Made by a program: the position numbers and the translations under genes. The notes below the pieces were generated by a model. It was not told the DNA's origin. It did no database searches and worked only from the letters and a program-made list of their open reading frames with translations. A stretch of 64,000 nucleotides of DNA from Linnemannia elongata (lineage: Eukaryota; Mortierellomycota; Mortierellomycetes; Mortierellales; Mortierellaceae). The stretch is taken from contig JAXBDG010000020.1 of the NCBI GenBank assembly GCA_036320915.1, positions 744,001 through 808,000 of the forward strand. The letters are read 5' to 3'. The stretch's first letter is position 1; each line of letters begins with the position of its first letter. Below are positions 44,591 to 56,652 of the stretch, piece after piece.

Positions 44591-45871
44591 GAAAAATAAG
44601 ATCCCCGCGAACACCGACCAACACACGCAGCCAAGATCATTTAGATGTGTGCGAGTAGGACCAACGATAGGCATTGAGCGGCTTTGGAATGTCTTTTTGA
44701 ATAAAACAAAAAAATAATGCATAACGTAAATAATGCCTACTGTGGGAGGGGAGATGATGGACAGAAAAGCAGAATCTGAACTTGCCTATCAATTGAGCTG
44801 AGATCAGTTGGACATGTCTCCGAGCAGAATGCGAACCCAATTGATAAATCTTCTCGGGCAACGGCGCCTGGATAGCGAAGATCTGCATAGGGATGAGAGT
44901 GATGAGGTGAAATGGTGCCATATCAACCCATCTGGTAAGGAGGACACTATAGACAGCGTGGACTCTCATTTCCAATTGGTTGTGCCTTCTTTTGTTTTTG
45001 TTGAGTAAAGTATGTAGAGTTGTTTACTTTCGTTTTTATTTTCCTTTGACTCTGTCCCCCTGACTTTTTTTTTTTTTATTGTTTTTTCGTCATGTCTCGC
45101 CATGCGATCCTCCTTAGTTTCTTTCCCCCTGGATTGCTTTGCAGCGCTCACTTTTGGTTTGGTTTTTAGTTGTTGGCTGTTGGTGGGGAGAGCAAACAAT
45201 GCAATAATGCCATCCATAAAAAGACTCGCTTGACTTTCCTTCCCCTCCCCCTGACTCTGACTGACCATTGAGTACTCCTCGAGGTAATAGTAAGTTACAG
45301 TTCTTGCTGGCGTTTTTCTTGTTTTTTGCCTTCTGACAAATCAAATTTTTTTATTCCCGCCGCGAAAGCATTATTAATCGTTGCGTATCAGAGTCTTGTT
45401 TTGCCCCGATCGTGTCTCTCACCTTGTTCTTCTCACGGCTATTTTACTTACCTTTTTGTCTTTCTTCTTTCTTCATCTCCTTCTTCTTTCTCCAACCGAC
45501 CTTCCTCACTCTTATTCGCCCACACGTTTTCGTTCACTTCTTCTCATCACAACCAACCATAAGACAACTGAAAAAAAAGGTCATTCACGCACTCGACAAA
45601 AAATAAATAAAAATAAAAACGAATCTGATCACACACTCCCCTCCTCCCCCCCTCTCTCTCTGTCTTTCACTTTTTTCACCGCACACAAAACTTTATTCTG
45701 AAAAAAAAAAAGTTTTTTCTTTTTCATTTTTTTGTTCCATTCATCTCTTCTCTTTTTTCCTTCTCTTCTTTCACCCCTCTCCACTCATTCCACCAACTCG
45801 ACATCAACTGGACCCTCGGACCACGACCTTACCACCACCTCCTCAAGGACAACCTATACATATATCAAAGA
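44591..45871. other. Intergenic before GCLM
   Basis: 3' region of GIR2 (AATAAA at 44700-44705), then the pyrimidine-rich leader of the GCLM gene (45340-45860). A 64-codon ATG frame at 44814-45008 has protein-like composition but no recognisable family. Confidence 0.5.
44700..44705 (+). terminator. Polyadenylation signal of GIR2
   Basis: AATAAA, 110 bp after the stop codon. Confidence 0.4.
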
Positions 45872-47631
45872 ATGACCGCACTCTCTTCAGAAGCTCACAA
45901 CGGAGCCACCAACGGATACTCAAACGGATCGGCCGAGCACAACAACAACCACAACCACGACCAGCTGACAAAAGAAGTTAGTGGAGCAGGAGCATTCGCC
46001 AACAATGCCTTCTCGCACCTCACCCTCTATACCGGAAACACCATGCGCACGGGGACCACTGGCCAATTGAACACCTCGCTCAAGAAGTCGAACCAGGAGG
46101 TAAGAACGACGGATCTAATTCTCTTCTTTGATGGAGAAGGCAACCAGACTGACAGATAGGCAGTTCAAGAGGAGAAGAGAGCGGGAAAAGCTTTGGAACA
46201 AAAAAGGGAGTTTATTCGATAGCCGTCCCTCGACAGCATGGCAAGCACAACTTTCACCGATCCACCAGGATGGTAATAACAGCACCAGAGAACCGATAAA
46301 GCAACCTGTGAATGGCAGCCTTGAGAATTTTTACGAGGAAAAAGGAAGGATATCAGAGGTGTAAACAAAGAGGATTCATATGCATGAGCATGGAAGAAAA
46401 GAGGAGAGAGAAGTGGCAGAAGGGGGTCGTGCACTGTGTTATCTCTGAACAAACAAACAAATGCGAATGAAATGGTTGGATCCTATACCTTCTGGAAGTT
46501 ATTATGACTCCGGGTATATTTTTGACACTCCGGATTGAAGGAGCCGACAGTGTGATCTTGATTGCTGGCTGTGATGGCCGTTAAGGCAACCAGGAAGGAT
46601 CCGTCTCTTCAGCTGTTTCTTGAAATATCGATCTCTAACCTCTTTTTGCTTGCCTTCATATTAGTTGGTTTCGGCTGTTCAGGACACATTGCTCTATTCG
46701 GTCGATACTGCCCGTATCAAGGGCTCATCCATCACCATTACGGACGAGACCAGTTTGGGACCATTGGCTGGCGATCGTTCCCTCTATGAAATCACAGGCA
46801 AGTCTCCCCACCAAGTCACTTTCGACTTTTTAATGCTGGCTAGTCTGAAGGCAACAACCAACAACTACGACGAGAAAGACTAATGTCAAATGTATTTCAA
46901 TCGTTTCTTGTAATAGCCAAGATGTTCTACCTCTCAGCAACGGAAGGAACACCCCTCTCAGTCGAGCAACTGACCGTTGCATTTGCCGATCTGGAGACCG
47001 CATTGGGAATCCCCGACATCAAGATTGATCACTTCATTCTCTCTTTACCTCACCAGAGCTTTGACGAGAACGGATTGGATGATTCCGAGGTCGAGGCATT
47101 CACCACCGAGATCAAGACTTTGGTCCTGCCCCTCTGGAAGAAGTTGTCAGAGTTGCGTCAGTCGGGACGGATCGGTCGTTTGGGAGTTGCCGAGTTCTCG
47201 AAGCAGCAGCTCGAGATTTTGAAGACATTAGCCACGGCCGAGGATGTGAATGCGGCCGCACCTGAGGTCAACCAGGTCAACTTGCAGGATTGCTGTGTGC
47301 TCCCTCGGGATTTGATCAACTATGCCAAGGAGCAAGGAATCGAGCTGTTGACGCACGGAGACGCTGTCGAGATTTTGCCCAAGAACACATTTGCTGCCTT
47401 GTTGCAGCCCCATCTCCCTGGTGCTGCAGCTTCCTTGACTCCTAACTTTGTCCTCAAGTACTCGGCCTTTATTACCTGCAGAGGCCTTGTCGCCAAGAAG
47501 GGGTACGTTATCTGATACCGTTGTTCTTTTATCCTGCATTGATGTTTGAAGATATGTTTTCGCTAACATATATGTTGATTGTTTCCTTTCAATTGCTTTT
47601 TAGATATATTGTTGATGCCTCCAGTGCATAG
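45872..47631 (+). CDS. Glutamate-cysteine ligase modifier subunit (GCLM-like)
   Basis: Exons 45872-46099, 46665-46797, 46917-47502 and 47604-47631 give 324 residues. The N-terminus is Asn/His-rich. The remainder matches the aldo-keto-reductase-like fold of the modifier subunit: a FADLETALGIPDIKIDHFIL strand, RIGRLGVAEFSKQQLE, an INYAKEQGIELLTHGD segment and a C-terminal FVLKYSAFITCRGLVAKKGY ending in IVDASSA. In animals this subunit raises the activity of the catalytic subunit in the first step of glutathione synthesis and has lost oxidoreductase activity. Intron 2 (46798-46916) begins GCAAGT rather than GT and has a CTAAT branch site, so it is a GC-AG intron; using it is the only way to keep frame. 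Intron 1 is 565 bp. Confidence 0.88.
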
Positions 47632-48108
47632 AGACCCAGAACGGGAGCAACAAAGGTTTTAGATGTAGATCGAGCACATAAGCAAAACAACCATCACTAA
47701 TAGATTCCCCCTTCAGCATTGACCTGATGAAAATGAGAATTGGCGGGAATGTGTTATTTTCTCCGCAGTTGTATAGACCGTTGTACAGTCTCATGACCAT
47801 GAAAGTCCACTGGATAGAGCTGCGAGTTCTTGTTAGGGGTTGTTGTATTAGAGCCCACAACCAACTGTGAAAACAGACAACCTGAGTTGACACTTGGTCG
47901 ATAAGCGACAGAAAGAGAGAGTGAATGAGGTGACTTTTCCATCAGCAATAGTGCTTTTAAAGGACGTGAGAGAGCACGATTTTTTGTGAATTTGTCACCA
48001 CTTCGAACCTTCTCTGGTTCTCACACTTCTTTCCCCTTTTTCTTCTTTTTCCTTCCTCATTCGTCCCTTCTCCCATAACCACACTACGTACCCGCTCACA
48101 CTGTGACC
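47632..48108. other. Intergenic before the p34 gene
   Basis: 3' region of GCLM and a pyrimidine-rich leader of the next gene (48000-48060). No gene seen. Confidence 0.5.
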
Positions 48109-50537
48109 ATGCTTGCATCAGAGAACCTGCCTCGCAACAAGATCCTCGTCGTTGGCAGGAGAGGCGTCGGAAAACTCTCCCTCGTCCAGGGTACCGTCCC
48201 TTCGTTCTCGAATCACTAAAACGCCGTGAGAAAAAGAAGTTGTTTAAACCAAGAAAAAAAAAAAAAAAAACTAACATCGGAGGATTTTTTTTACCTTTGT
48301 GTGCATGGTTTTTTGTTTTTTTTTGTTTAGCCATCTTGGGATCGAGGTTCGTGCCGACGACTTCTGCATCAAAGTCTCGACCTTCTTCACCACTGATTTT
48401 ACCGGCGATTCCTGTACCGACGATTGAGGAGACGATTCTGGATGACCCTCAGCAACTTCAATTGAACGGCTTGACGACTTCGTCGCCCTCGACGCCACCA
48501 AATACTGCACACCCTGACCACTCCAGTAACCATAGCAGCGCTCATAGTAGTCATCACTCGTCGCCATTCTCACCCGTTTCATCTACACCCCAACAACAAT
48601 CACTCTTCGCTGCTCCTGCGCAGGCCAGTCCAGTGCATTCGCACAATAGTCATCAAGGAGGCCGAGGACAGGAAGAAGAAGAAGAGACGATGGACGATGC
48701 ACAGATGAACACCACCATGACAACAAGGTCCAAGGTCGACCACTCTGGAGTTACTATCCCCTGGACCATCGATACAAAGTACTACTCAGTCGAGGTCGAC
48801 TTTTGGATCGACGAGACCGAGGCCCACGGAGGTGCTGAGCTGGAGAGGATGATTGAGAGTGGTGATCTGGATGAGATGGGTGCTGTTGTTGAGGCTGTCG
48901 TTTTTTGTTTCTCCAAGAACCAGGTACTACAACAATAATGGGCCTCTTCAGCTGTTACAATGAACGATCATGTCGACAGTGTCGCAGGATGTGATTACTA
49001 ATACTGGTTATCCTTTGTTACTGATGCAATAGCCTTCAACATTTCACGACATCAAGCCTTGGCTGGCATTTGTGGAGAGACATGAGCCTTCTATCACTCT
49101 GTGCGTGGCGACGGATGCACCCATGGATCAGGAGAACGCTCAGGAGAGCAGATTGGAGAGCAATGTTGTGGAAGATTTTGATGATTGGTGTCTGGCCAAT
49201 GGTTTTGAATTCATCGATCTCCAGGACCAGCCCTTGAACTCAAACCTCGGTAGGCAGAACGAGCTCTGGCTTATTGCAAGCATGCTCCATTTGTATGGTC
49301 AGCAACGGTTGCTAACTTTGTTTTGGCTACCAATTACATCTACTAGACGAACATGTTGGGCTTGACAGGATATTGGAGGCTTTGGCGGCGCACATGTGGG
49401 ATGGCTTGAAGAGAAAGAGCAGCAAGAAGCGCGATCTCCACGAGCGGAGTATGATGATGTCTTTCCAGGACGACGACACAGACATGCTTGGCGATGGGAC
49501 TTGGAGAGACCACGGAGCAAGGATGAGTCTTAATGGTCAGGATATAGGTGACCTCAGCCAACTGCACGATGATGAGGATTATGACGACGATGATGAAGAC
49601 GACGAGGATGATGACCGAGCGTTTTACAAAGCACTGGCAGAGCTCAACTTGAGGAACCGGTCGTCTTCTCCGTCAGCACCAGGAAACGGATCATTATCTC
49701 AGCAAATTGCCGATACCAGCGTTGGAACAACCACGACAGATGGTGGCAATATGACCGAAGAAGGATTTGACGATGAGTTTGGATCGACTGGAGGTAGCCA
49801 GTCGATGAAGGAACTGGATGGCGATGATTTGGAGTTCTGGTCAAGTCAGGATTCATTCTCAACATCGTCTGTTCTGGGCAGTCAGAATCCTATCGAGCAA
49901 GCTTTGGAGAGACAGTTCCGGCAGTTTTTGGGTCAACCTGCCGATAGTGGTAATATCAGCAGGACGACTAATTCGTCAATTGGCACTGGTGGCGGCAAAG
50001 AGTCGTCGTATGAGTTTTCGTCTGACAGGGATGTGTCATTCGAGTTGGATGGATCCAACGACTTTGAGTTTGGTAACTTTGTCAGCGCTCAGCCCGGTGG
50101 TGCAGATGCCCTGGATGACTTTGAGTTCCATTATTCAGGTATGTCAATTGGGATTCAAATATCAACGAGATATCTTGTGTGGTTTTGACATATGTAGCTA
50201 ACAATTTTACGTGCTGAATATGGTAGTGAACGGGATGTCGACACCCAACCAAGAATCGATTAGGTCGATGCATAAGGCTCTGTTCTCAAATATTGATGAT
50301 GATGACGGCATGGCACAGACCATTGCCACCATCCAAGGCCTTCGAGGTAAGTGCTAGATTTGCTCCCTCCAGCCCATATCGAATTGATGCATGATTGTTG
50401 TGTGCACTTTTCTCATCAAAAATATTTGAATGCTTTGTTTGTGATTGATAGAGCAAGGAAAGAATATGCCGGAGCATGAGAGGCGGGAACTAGCTGCTAG
50501 AGTGGCCCTGTCTTTTGGTCTCCAGATGGGAGAGTAA
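48109..50537 (+). CDS. Alpha/gamma-adaptin-binding protein p34 (AAGAB/Irc6 family)
   Basis: Six exons: 48109-48190, 48331-48923, 49033-49249, 49347-50138, 50227-50346 and 50452-50537, giving 629 residues. The N-terminus is a degenerate Rab-like G domain: NKILVVGRRGVGKLSLVQ is a P-loop, and WLAFVERHEPSITLCVATDA and DWCLANGFEFIDLQDQ follow. The motif VGLDRILEALAAHMWDGLKR is characteristic of p34/AAGAB, as is the C-terminal segment LRE-Q...MPEHERRELAARVALSF. In animals p34 acts as a cytosolic assembly chaperone for AP-1 and AP-2 clathrin adaptors. The family is about 315 residues in human; here a His/Ser/Gln-rich stretch interrupts the G domain, and a long acidic Ser-rich linker (DDEDYDDDDEDDEDDD) lies before the tail. 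Confidence 0.88.
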
Positions 50538-50807
50538 TCAGCCTATTCTTCATCACCACATTTTATCATATTGTTTCTAATACACTCATTTTTGCATAAT
50601 CAGTTGATTTTGGTGGCGAAATGGCGACTTGCCTAATTCCTCTTCGAGCGTGTCACTGTGGTGCAAGAGGTGTGCTATGCCAAGCCTTGAACTGCTGATT
50701 TAAGAATAAAGACTTTCATGTTTCATTCACTTTTTCTTCTTCTCATTCAATCATTTACTCTTCCTCACTAACACACTCATACTCTCTCATTCACAAACCA
50801 CCACAAG
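50538..50807. other. Short intergenic region
   Basis: Terminator of the p34 gene and promoter of the first F-box-PP2 gene. No further signal. Confidence 0.4.
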
Positions 50808-52242
50808 ATGTCCTCATCCTCACCACCACCTCCGACACTCTGCACACTCCCAGTAGACGTGCTCATCGAAATTGCACTCGCCTTACCCTCTCGCGAATTT
50901 GGACGGCTGCTACAGACAAACCGATACATTCATCAAACCCTCGATACCCACTGGGTCTGGCACCGGTGGTTCGTGATCCGCCTAGGACAAGGCCTCTTGG
51001 CCGCCAAGCTCAAACAGTTTCAGGAGGACGCCTCTGCCTCTTCCTTGAATGTTGCACCTACACCTAAGGCTGTGGAAGGTCAGATCCCGGATGAGGTACC
51101 TAAAAGTAACCTGAGCATGACGAGCTCTGCGACCAAGCAGCAGTTGATTGATTGGTATCGGCACTATGGTATGCTTCTCCTTTTGTTTCCATGGTTATGG
51201 GTTGCTTTACTTGTCCAACGAGAGACTGCATGTACAATACTTCATTCTAATGACTCTGCTATGATCCTCCACCCCCATTCTCTCCTGTAGTCAGAACTAC
51301 GATCCCAGCAAGGGACATGGTCATCATCCATATGAACAACAGACACTGGGTCATGGAAGAAGACGCGACGAGCCAATTTGGTGAGGTGGCCCGGCTGAGT
51401 TATGTCAACTGGCTCGACGTCAGTGCGGTCTTTCATGGCGTCGAACCCGGACGGTACTATGTCCAGTGGAATCTGACTCTCAACAATTTCCATGGCTTCG
51501 AGAATACGCTCTTCCGGGCCGTTACCCTTCCTGGTCATGAGGTGAGTTTCTTTCTTTTGTTATTTAGTTATGCATGTCTCTTTTGTCGTTTTTATATGCA
51601 TGGTTTTTTTTAACGCGTACCTTTTTTCCATTTTTGTTTGTATGATGGCAGATTCCGGCGTGGGATAATTCACACCCAGATACAATCAGCTTCAGACCCA
51701 CCAGAGACTCCTCCTTCGTCAAGGCAACAAACTCAACCACCAGAGACAGGTTCCAACCAGGTCCCATCCTCCTCCAACTCCCCGATCAACTCGAAATAGG
51801 ACCCGAACACCCCACAGTCTTTGTGCAGTTCAAGAACCATGATAACTATACAGCCAAAACTGCAATGACGGTCGATTATGTTCGTCTGGTCAGCGTTGAT
51901 GACCCTACAAAGGCATTCGTACCCCTGCCGGTGGATCCTCAATGGGAGGCGAGGGGGCAGGCGGCGGAGAATAATGATGCTCAGGGCATGGGGGGGTTTG
52001 TTCCGCAACAAGCTGGCGCTGGGGGTGTGTTTAATACGGTTGCTGGGTGGGTGACTGGAGGTACTGGAGGTACTGGAGAAACTCCTGCGTGGCTTGCTCC
52101 TACCCAGTGGGCGACCTTTCTCTGGGGCCCAAACTGGCAGGCCGCGAATGCGAATGGTGCCGAGGAGGAGGATGATTTTGGAGAGGAGGATGAGGAGGGT
52201 GATGAAGACGAGGAATTAAACGAGGAGGAGGACGAGCAATAA
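50808..52242 (+). CDS. F-box protein with PP2-like domain, copy A
   Basis: Three exons, 50808-51168, 51291-51541 and 51652-52242, give 400 residues. An F-box (LPVDVLIEIALALPSREFGR, LLQTNRYIHQTLDTHWVWHR) covers about residues 13-60. A PP2-like fold follows from about residue 120: HWVMEEDATSQFGEVARLSY, VNWLDVSAVFHGVEPGRYYV, QWNLTL, and later TVFVQFKNHDNYTAKTAMTV, DYVRLV. F-box plus PP2 (Nictaba-like) lectin domains are known from plants, where they act as sugar-binding SCF adaptors; in this fungus the ligand is unknown. The tail is Gly-rich then strongly acidic (EEEDDFGEEDEEGDEDEE). It is the first of three tandem paralogues sharing intron positions; exon 2 is exactly 251 nt in both A and B. 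AATAAA lies at 52327. Confidence 0.85.
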
Positions 52243-52608
52243 AGGTGAATGTGAATTGTGTAGCGGAGGCGTTGGAGATTTCGTCAAGTTGTCCTACCTA
52301 CTTGGATGTTGTACACGCCTTTTCTGAATAAACAGAGCATCGAAGCCAAATTGCCATCGTCAGGGTCAGCCCAAAAATAGCGGAAGTCAAAAAATCCAAA
52401 GTGACATGGCGCATTGTGAGGGTGAGAGGTTGGATGACATCTGCATACTTCAGATCGCATTCTTTTGTCCTTCTTTCTTATTTCTTTCTCTTTTCTCCTT
52501 CTTCCCCTTTTCATCTTTTTCTTTTCTCCTCTTTTTCTTTTCGTTACTGCATTTTCTCTTCTTCTCCTTCCTCCAACTACTACCACAACACAAACGCAGC
52601 AAGGAAAC
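52243..52608. other. Intergenic between F-box-PP2 copies A and B
   Basis: Polyadenylation signal of copy A and the pyrimidine-rich leader of copy B (52450-52570). Confidence 0.5.
52327..52332 (+). terminator. Polyadenylation signal of copy A
   Basis: AATAAA, 85 bp after the stop codon of copy A. Confidence 0.4.
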
Positions 52609-53942
52609 ATGCAACACGCTACGTCAGCAACGTCAGCAGCTGCAGGGGCAGGAACACCGCCAGCAGCAGGAGGAGGACGCGCTTGCCTCGACTCGAAACT
52701 CACTCGTCACCACCCTCTAGTCCAACCAGTAGACAACAACAACAACAACAACACCACCACCACCACCACCACATCCTCCTCCTTCTTTGCAGCCTCACTA
52801 GAAATACCACCCTACAAACCCAAACGTGCACTTCCAAAAAACCAACTCGAGGAAATCCCACTCGACATCCTAATCCAAATCGCACTCTTCCTCCCTTGCC
52901 CGGCCTTCGCCTCCCTCCTCCAGACATGTCGATATGTTTATTATAACCTGGACACGCGATGGGTGTGGCATCAGCGGTTTGTGCTGCAATTGGGGAGGGG
53001 GTTGTTGATTTATTTGTTGAATCCGAGGGACTATCGGACTAGGGAGTTGGTTCATAAGGGGGTTGGGGAGATAAAGGATACGAGCGTGGTGGCAAAGGAG
53101 AAGATTGTTGAGTGGTATTGGATGTACAGTAAGTGCTCTATGTTGAAAAGAGAGAAAGATGTTCCACTGTTATTAAGTTGTTTTTCTTCATCGGGAAATA
53201 CTTTCTCACACTCACCACATATCAACACACTTTCTCTCTTTTGATTGTAGCGAGGACGGCAGTGTCGCCGAAGGAGATGTACATATGCCACCGAGACGAT
53301 TACTGGAAATTTGTCAGTGACGGCAGGAGCCCTTATGGACTGGTCGCGAAACTGGAGTCAGGACTGTGGTGGTTGGATGTGAGTGCGGTCCTTTTTGGCA
53401 TTGGACCTGGGCGGTATCGTGTCCAGTGGGGACTGGCGCTGGATAATAGGTCTTGTGCTTCTGGAGTTCAGTTCCGAGTTGCGGCATTCTCTCGCGACGA
53501 GGTAAACTCTTTGCCTTTTCCTTTTTTTTTTTTTTTTATTGAATATTGCTCTATTCATCAGATAAGGATTGACATTCGACCATCCCTCTCTTCTACGGCT
53601 TGCTTTCAATAGGTCCCGGAATGGCACAACGAAGAAAAGAACACCATAACTTACACACCCTCCACCACTCGAAACTTCCTCAACCGCACAACCGCAACCA
53701 ACAAGGAGAATATCAACCCCTCAGAAGCGTTTATTTTCCAGCTACCCCAGGTGCTTGTGGTCCAGACGGAGAAACCGACGGTTTTCGTTCAAATGCGAAG
53801 TCATGGAACGTACAGGACGGGGTTGACAGTGTTGTTTGTGAGAGTTGTTCCTGCGGGCGAGGATGAGGTTGATGAGGAGGAGGATGTTGAGGAGGATGTT
53901 GAGGAGGAAGAGAGTGAGGAGGAAGATAGTGAGGAGGATTGA
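52609..53942 (+). CDS. F-box protein with PP2-like domain, copy B
   Basis: Three exons, 52609-53128, 53251-53501 and 53613-53942, give 366 residues. After an Ala/Gly/Asn/Thr-rich leader, the F-box reads IPLDILIQIALFLPCPAFAS then LLQTCRYVYYNLDTRWVWHQ. The PP2-like part in exon 2 has YICHRDDYWKFVSDGRSPYG and WWLDVSAVLFGIGPGRYRVQ, and the last exon has PTVFVQMRSHGTYRTGLTVL then FVRVVPAGED. Exon 2 length (251 nt) and both intron phases equal those of copy A, so the two arose by duplication. The acidic Glu/Asp tail is kept. A longer in-frame start upstream lies in the pyrimidine tract and is not used. The stop is followed by AATAAA (54027) and then a 25-G run. Confidence 0.85.
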
Positions 53943-54026
53943 GGCTATTATGAGAAAAGGCTTCCGCTTCTTACTCTTCTTCTTTGAGGTATGAGGGGCG
54001 GCAGTTTTGGAAGGTGCGATGTGAGG

Positions 54027-54032
54027 AATAAA
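54027..54032 (+). terminator. Polyadenylation signal of copy B
   Basis: AATAAA, 85 bp after the stop codon of copy B, directly before a G25 homopolymer. Confidence 0.4.
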
Positions 54033-54042
54033 GTGTAAGGAA

Positions 54043-54067
54043 GGGGGGGGGGGGGGGGGGGGGGGGG
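54043..54067. repeat. Poly(G)25 homopolymer
   Basis: 25 uninterrupted G between F-box-PP2 copies B and C, 11 bp after an AATAAA. Confidence 0.8.
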
Positions 54068-54256
54068 AATACCTCGATTTTAGCCGCATATGCATTGGAT
54101 TTGCATAAAAAAAAAAAAGAGTTGATTTAACATTTGACTTTGCCATGCCTGCACAACCCTTTTTTTTTTCTTTTTGTTCCTTTCTTTCTTTTTGCCATTG
54201 CTCTTTTTTCTTTTCCTTCTTTGTTTATCGAACACGCACTTCTTCTCTTCCCATCC
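54068..54256. promoter_or_regulatory. Leader of copy C
   Basis: Pyrimidine-rich stretch (54160-54255) just before the preferred ATG, as before other genes here. Confidence 0.4.
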
Positions 54257-56043
54257 ATGAATCCTTCACTTTCTTCCTCCACCTTTACCTCTTCATCCTC
54301 CTCGTCCTCCACACCCTTCCCCTCAGAACAAGGACAAGAGCAAGAAAAAGCACAAGAACACCCGCAGCCACCAATGGATAGACTATCACGACTTCCTCCG
54401 GAAATCCTGCTCCAAATCGGCTTAATCCTCCCCAACCAAGAATTCGTCCGACTCCTCCAAACAAACCAAGTGATCCGACAAGTCCTGGACACACGATGGA
54501 TGTGGTACCATCGATTCGTGGATCGAATCGGGCTCGGGTACTTGGAGTATCAGGTGCAGGTCGAAGCTAGGCGGCGGAAGATGGAGAGCGAGACGCGCAA
54601 ACGGGAGGAGCAGGAGGCGCAGAAGAAGTTGGATGGTGATGGGGAAAGGGCGGAGGACGTGGAGGATGTCAATGTGAAAGCTGTCATGGAGGAAGAGGAG
54701 AGGAAAAGAATGGCGGGCGAGAAGAGGAGGAAAGAATTATGGGAGAAGAGGATGAAAATTGAGGAGCTTAGGGAGATAGGGGAGGAGAAGAGGAGGAGAT
54801 GGGAGGAGAGGATGGTGAGAAGGGAGGAGGAGCGGCAGACGAAGAAAGATGGCGATGGGGATAAGGTGGGAACGGTGGGAACGGTGCAGGAGGAGAGGAG
54901 GGAGAGGATGGCGGTGAGGGAGGTGATTGAGAGGAGAAGGGAAGTGAAGTTAGAGTGTTGTCAGTTCTCGAAGCGTCAGCTTGTGCTATGGTTTCGTCGA
55001 CTAAGTAAGGCATTTTATTTCTTGTTGATCACAAAAATGCAGACTGACAGAGGGAAGGTTACTTTCGTTTGCACCACAATAACTTGATACTTTCGCAAAC
55101 ATAAACAAATAGCAGAGATGCGTATGGATAGAGCAGAGATGTCAACAAAGCTCCTGGGAGGCAAACACCGTGGGCATTATCACTGGGCAACGGTGTATGG
55201 CGTCCAACCTGGGCAGCGGTACTGGGTTCAATGGGGCGCTTTTATCAAGGATCGACGTGCGTTTCCCAAAAGCGACTATCGTGTCTGGATCTCTGATAAG
55301 CATAAGGTACGCGCTCATATACCCGTCCTTGTTTTCATGTCATGGAAGCAAAGTAAGGACAATCGTTTTATTCACTCGAACACTTTACCTCGCCATGGAC
55401 TTGTTAGATAGCAACGAATAACCCAAAGAGTTCAAAGGCGACTCCAATGCTTATCTACCAACTACAACGCACAGCCTTTCGCCGCCTGGGCCAAGCCGGG
55501 AAAGAACGGACTCTACAATCGCCGAAAACAACAACTCTTACCCGGATCGAGAACAAGAACAACAACATCGACAGCGCGAATGCTAATGACAATAACAGCA
55601 AGCTCGTTGACAATCACAGCAGCACCAGGATGCCTTCCGTATTTGAACCCACAATCCTACAACTCCCTCACCCACTCATTATCCCTACCCATTGCGACGG
55701 CGATGGTGGAGGCGGATACGAGAATGAAAAGACGACGGTGACATTGATGGCTCGGTTACCGTTGGGGAGTGTGCGCGTTTCATACGGATTGGTCATAGAG
55801 TATGTCCAACTTGTGCCTGCTGGCCGGGGCGATCCCCGCGCCATAGAAGCTGAAACAGAGAATTATGAGACTGAGTGCGGGGAGGGTATGGTTCAGCAAC
55901 CGCAGGAGCAGGAGGAGTTGGAGGATATGGATGAGTGGGTGGGTGAGAATTTCTTTGACAGAAAAGCTCCAAAGTTCTTATCCAGGTGTGGTCAGGAGTT
56001 GAATGATCTTGTTCAAAGACTTGCCAGCAGCAACATAGCATGA
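54257..56043 (+). CDS. F-box protein with PP2-like domain, copy C (diverged)
   Basis: Three exons, 54257-55004, 55113-55306 and 55408-56043, give 525 residues. The F-box (LPPEILLQIGLILPNQEFVR, LLQTNQVIRQVLDTRWMWYH) is close to copies A and B. It is followed by about 135 residues of Arg/Glu/Lys-rich coiled coil (RRKELWEKRMKIEELREIGE) absent from the others. The PP2-like part is shortened (exon 2 is 194 nt) but keeps YHWATVYGVQPGQRYWVQWG. The third exon has VRVSYGLVIEYVQLVPAGRG, corresponding to the last strands of the domain, after a 90-residue Asn-rich insertion. It is the most diverged member and may bind a different partner. The exon 3 acceptor (TTAG at 55404-55407) was chosen because it keeps frame. 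Confidence 0.78.
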
Positions 56044-56652
56044 TAATATGCTTACCTGAGACCAGTTCATCTCATGATGTCATTTTTCATGGCGCCCTCT
56101 CCTTACCCTATCCTCCGTAGTGATCGAAGAGATATGGATGCACCCTTGGAGCTGATTTTCAGCCCTTTCGTTTTTTCTCCAAAGAATTTTTGCTTTGGCA
56201 TGGTTCTGTTCTTCCTTTCTTCCCGCTTGCCTACTGAGCCCAAGCCAGAAATAAAATAAGGGTCTTGTCCATTATGACCTCATGGGTCTTCCATTTTCTT
56301 TCTGCTCAAGGTTCTATGAAGCAACCACAGACAACAACAAAAAAACATTCTACATCATTGAACAGCGGAGTTTCCGTTTCTTCCCTTTGCCGTTAACAAG
56401 AATGGTCAACAAATGGAGTCATCGTCATGCCGGCCATTGGGCAAAGCGGGACACTTGACCTTTTTCCCGTTTTGATATGTTATCAAAGTATAAAAGGCCC
56501 CGCACTTCCCTCCTCCTTCAACACATCTACCCAGCAACAACATTCTTCATACCTCTTGACCAAACAAACCAAACTATTCTCTCGCCGCAGCAAACACAAG
56601 AAATCTGGCTACTCCTCCCTACACCTCTCAGCAAGCAAAACACCACAAAACA
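56044..56652. other. Intergenic before the small TATA gene
   Basis: Terminator region of copy C, then a compact promoter with TATAAAAG at 56489 and a CA-rich 5' UTR. Confidence 0.5.
56489..56496 (+). promoter_or_regulatory. TATA box of the small gene at 56653
   Basis: TATAAAAG 164 bp upstream of the ATG, followed by a pyrimidine-rich stretch and a CA-rich leader like other 5' UTRs in this window. Confidence 0.5.

Noticed and set aside
44814..45008. 64-codon plus-strand frame in the GIR2 3' region
   Set aside because: No recognisable domain, no splice or promoter support.
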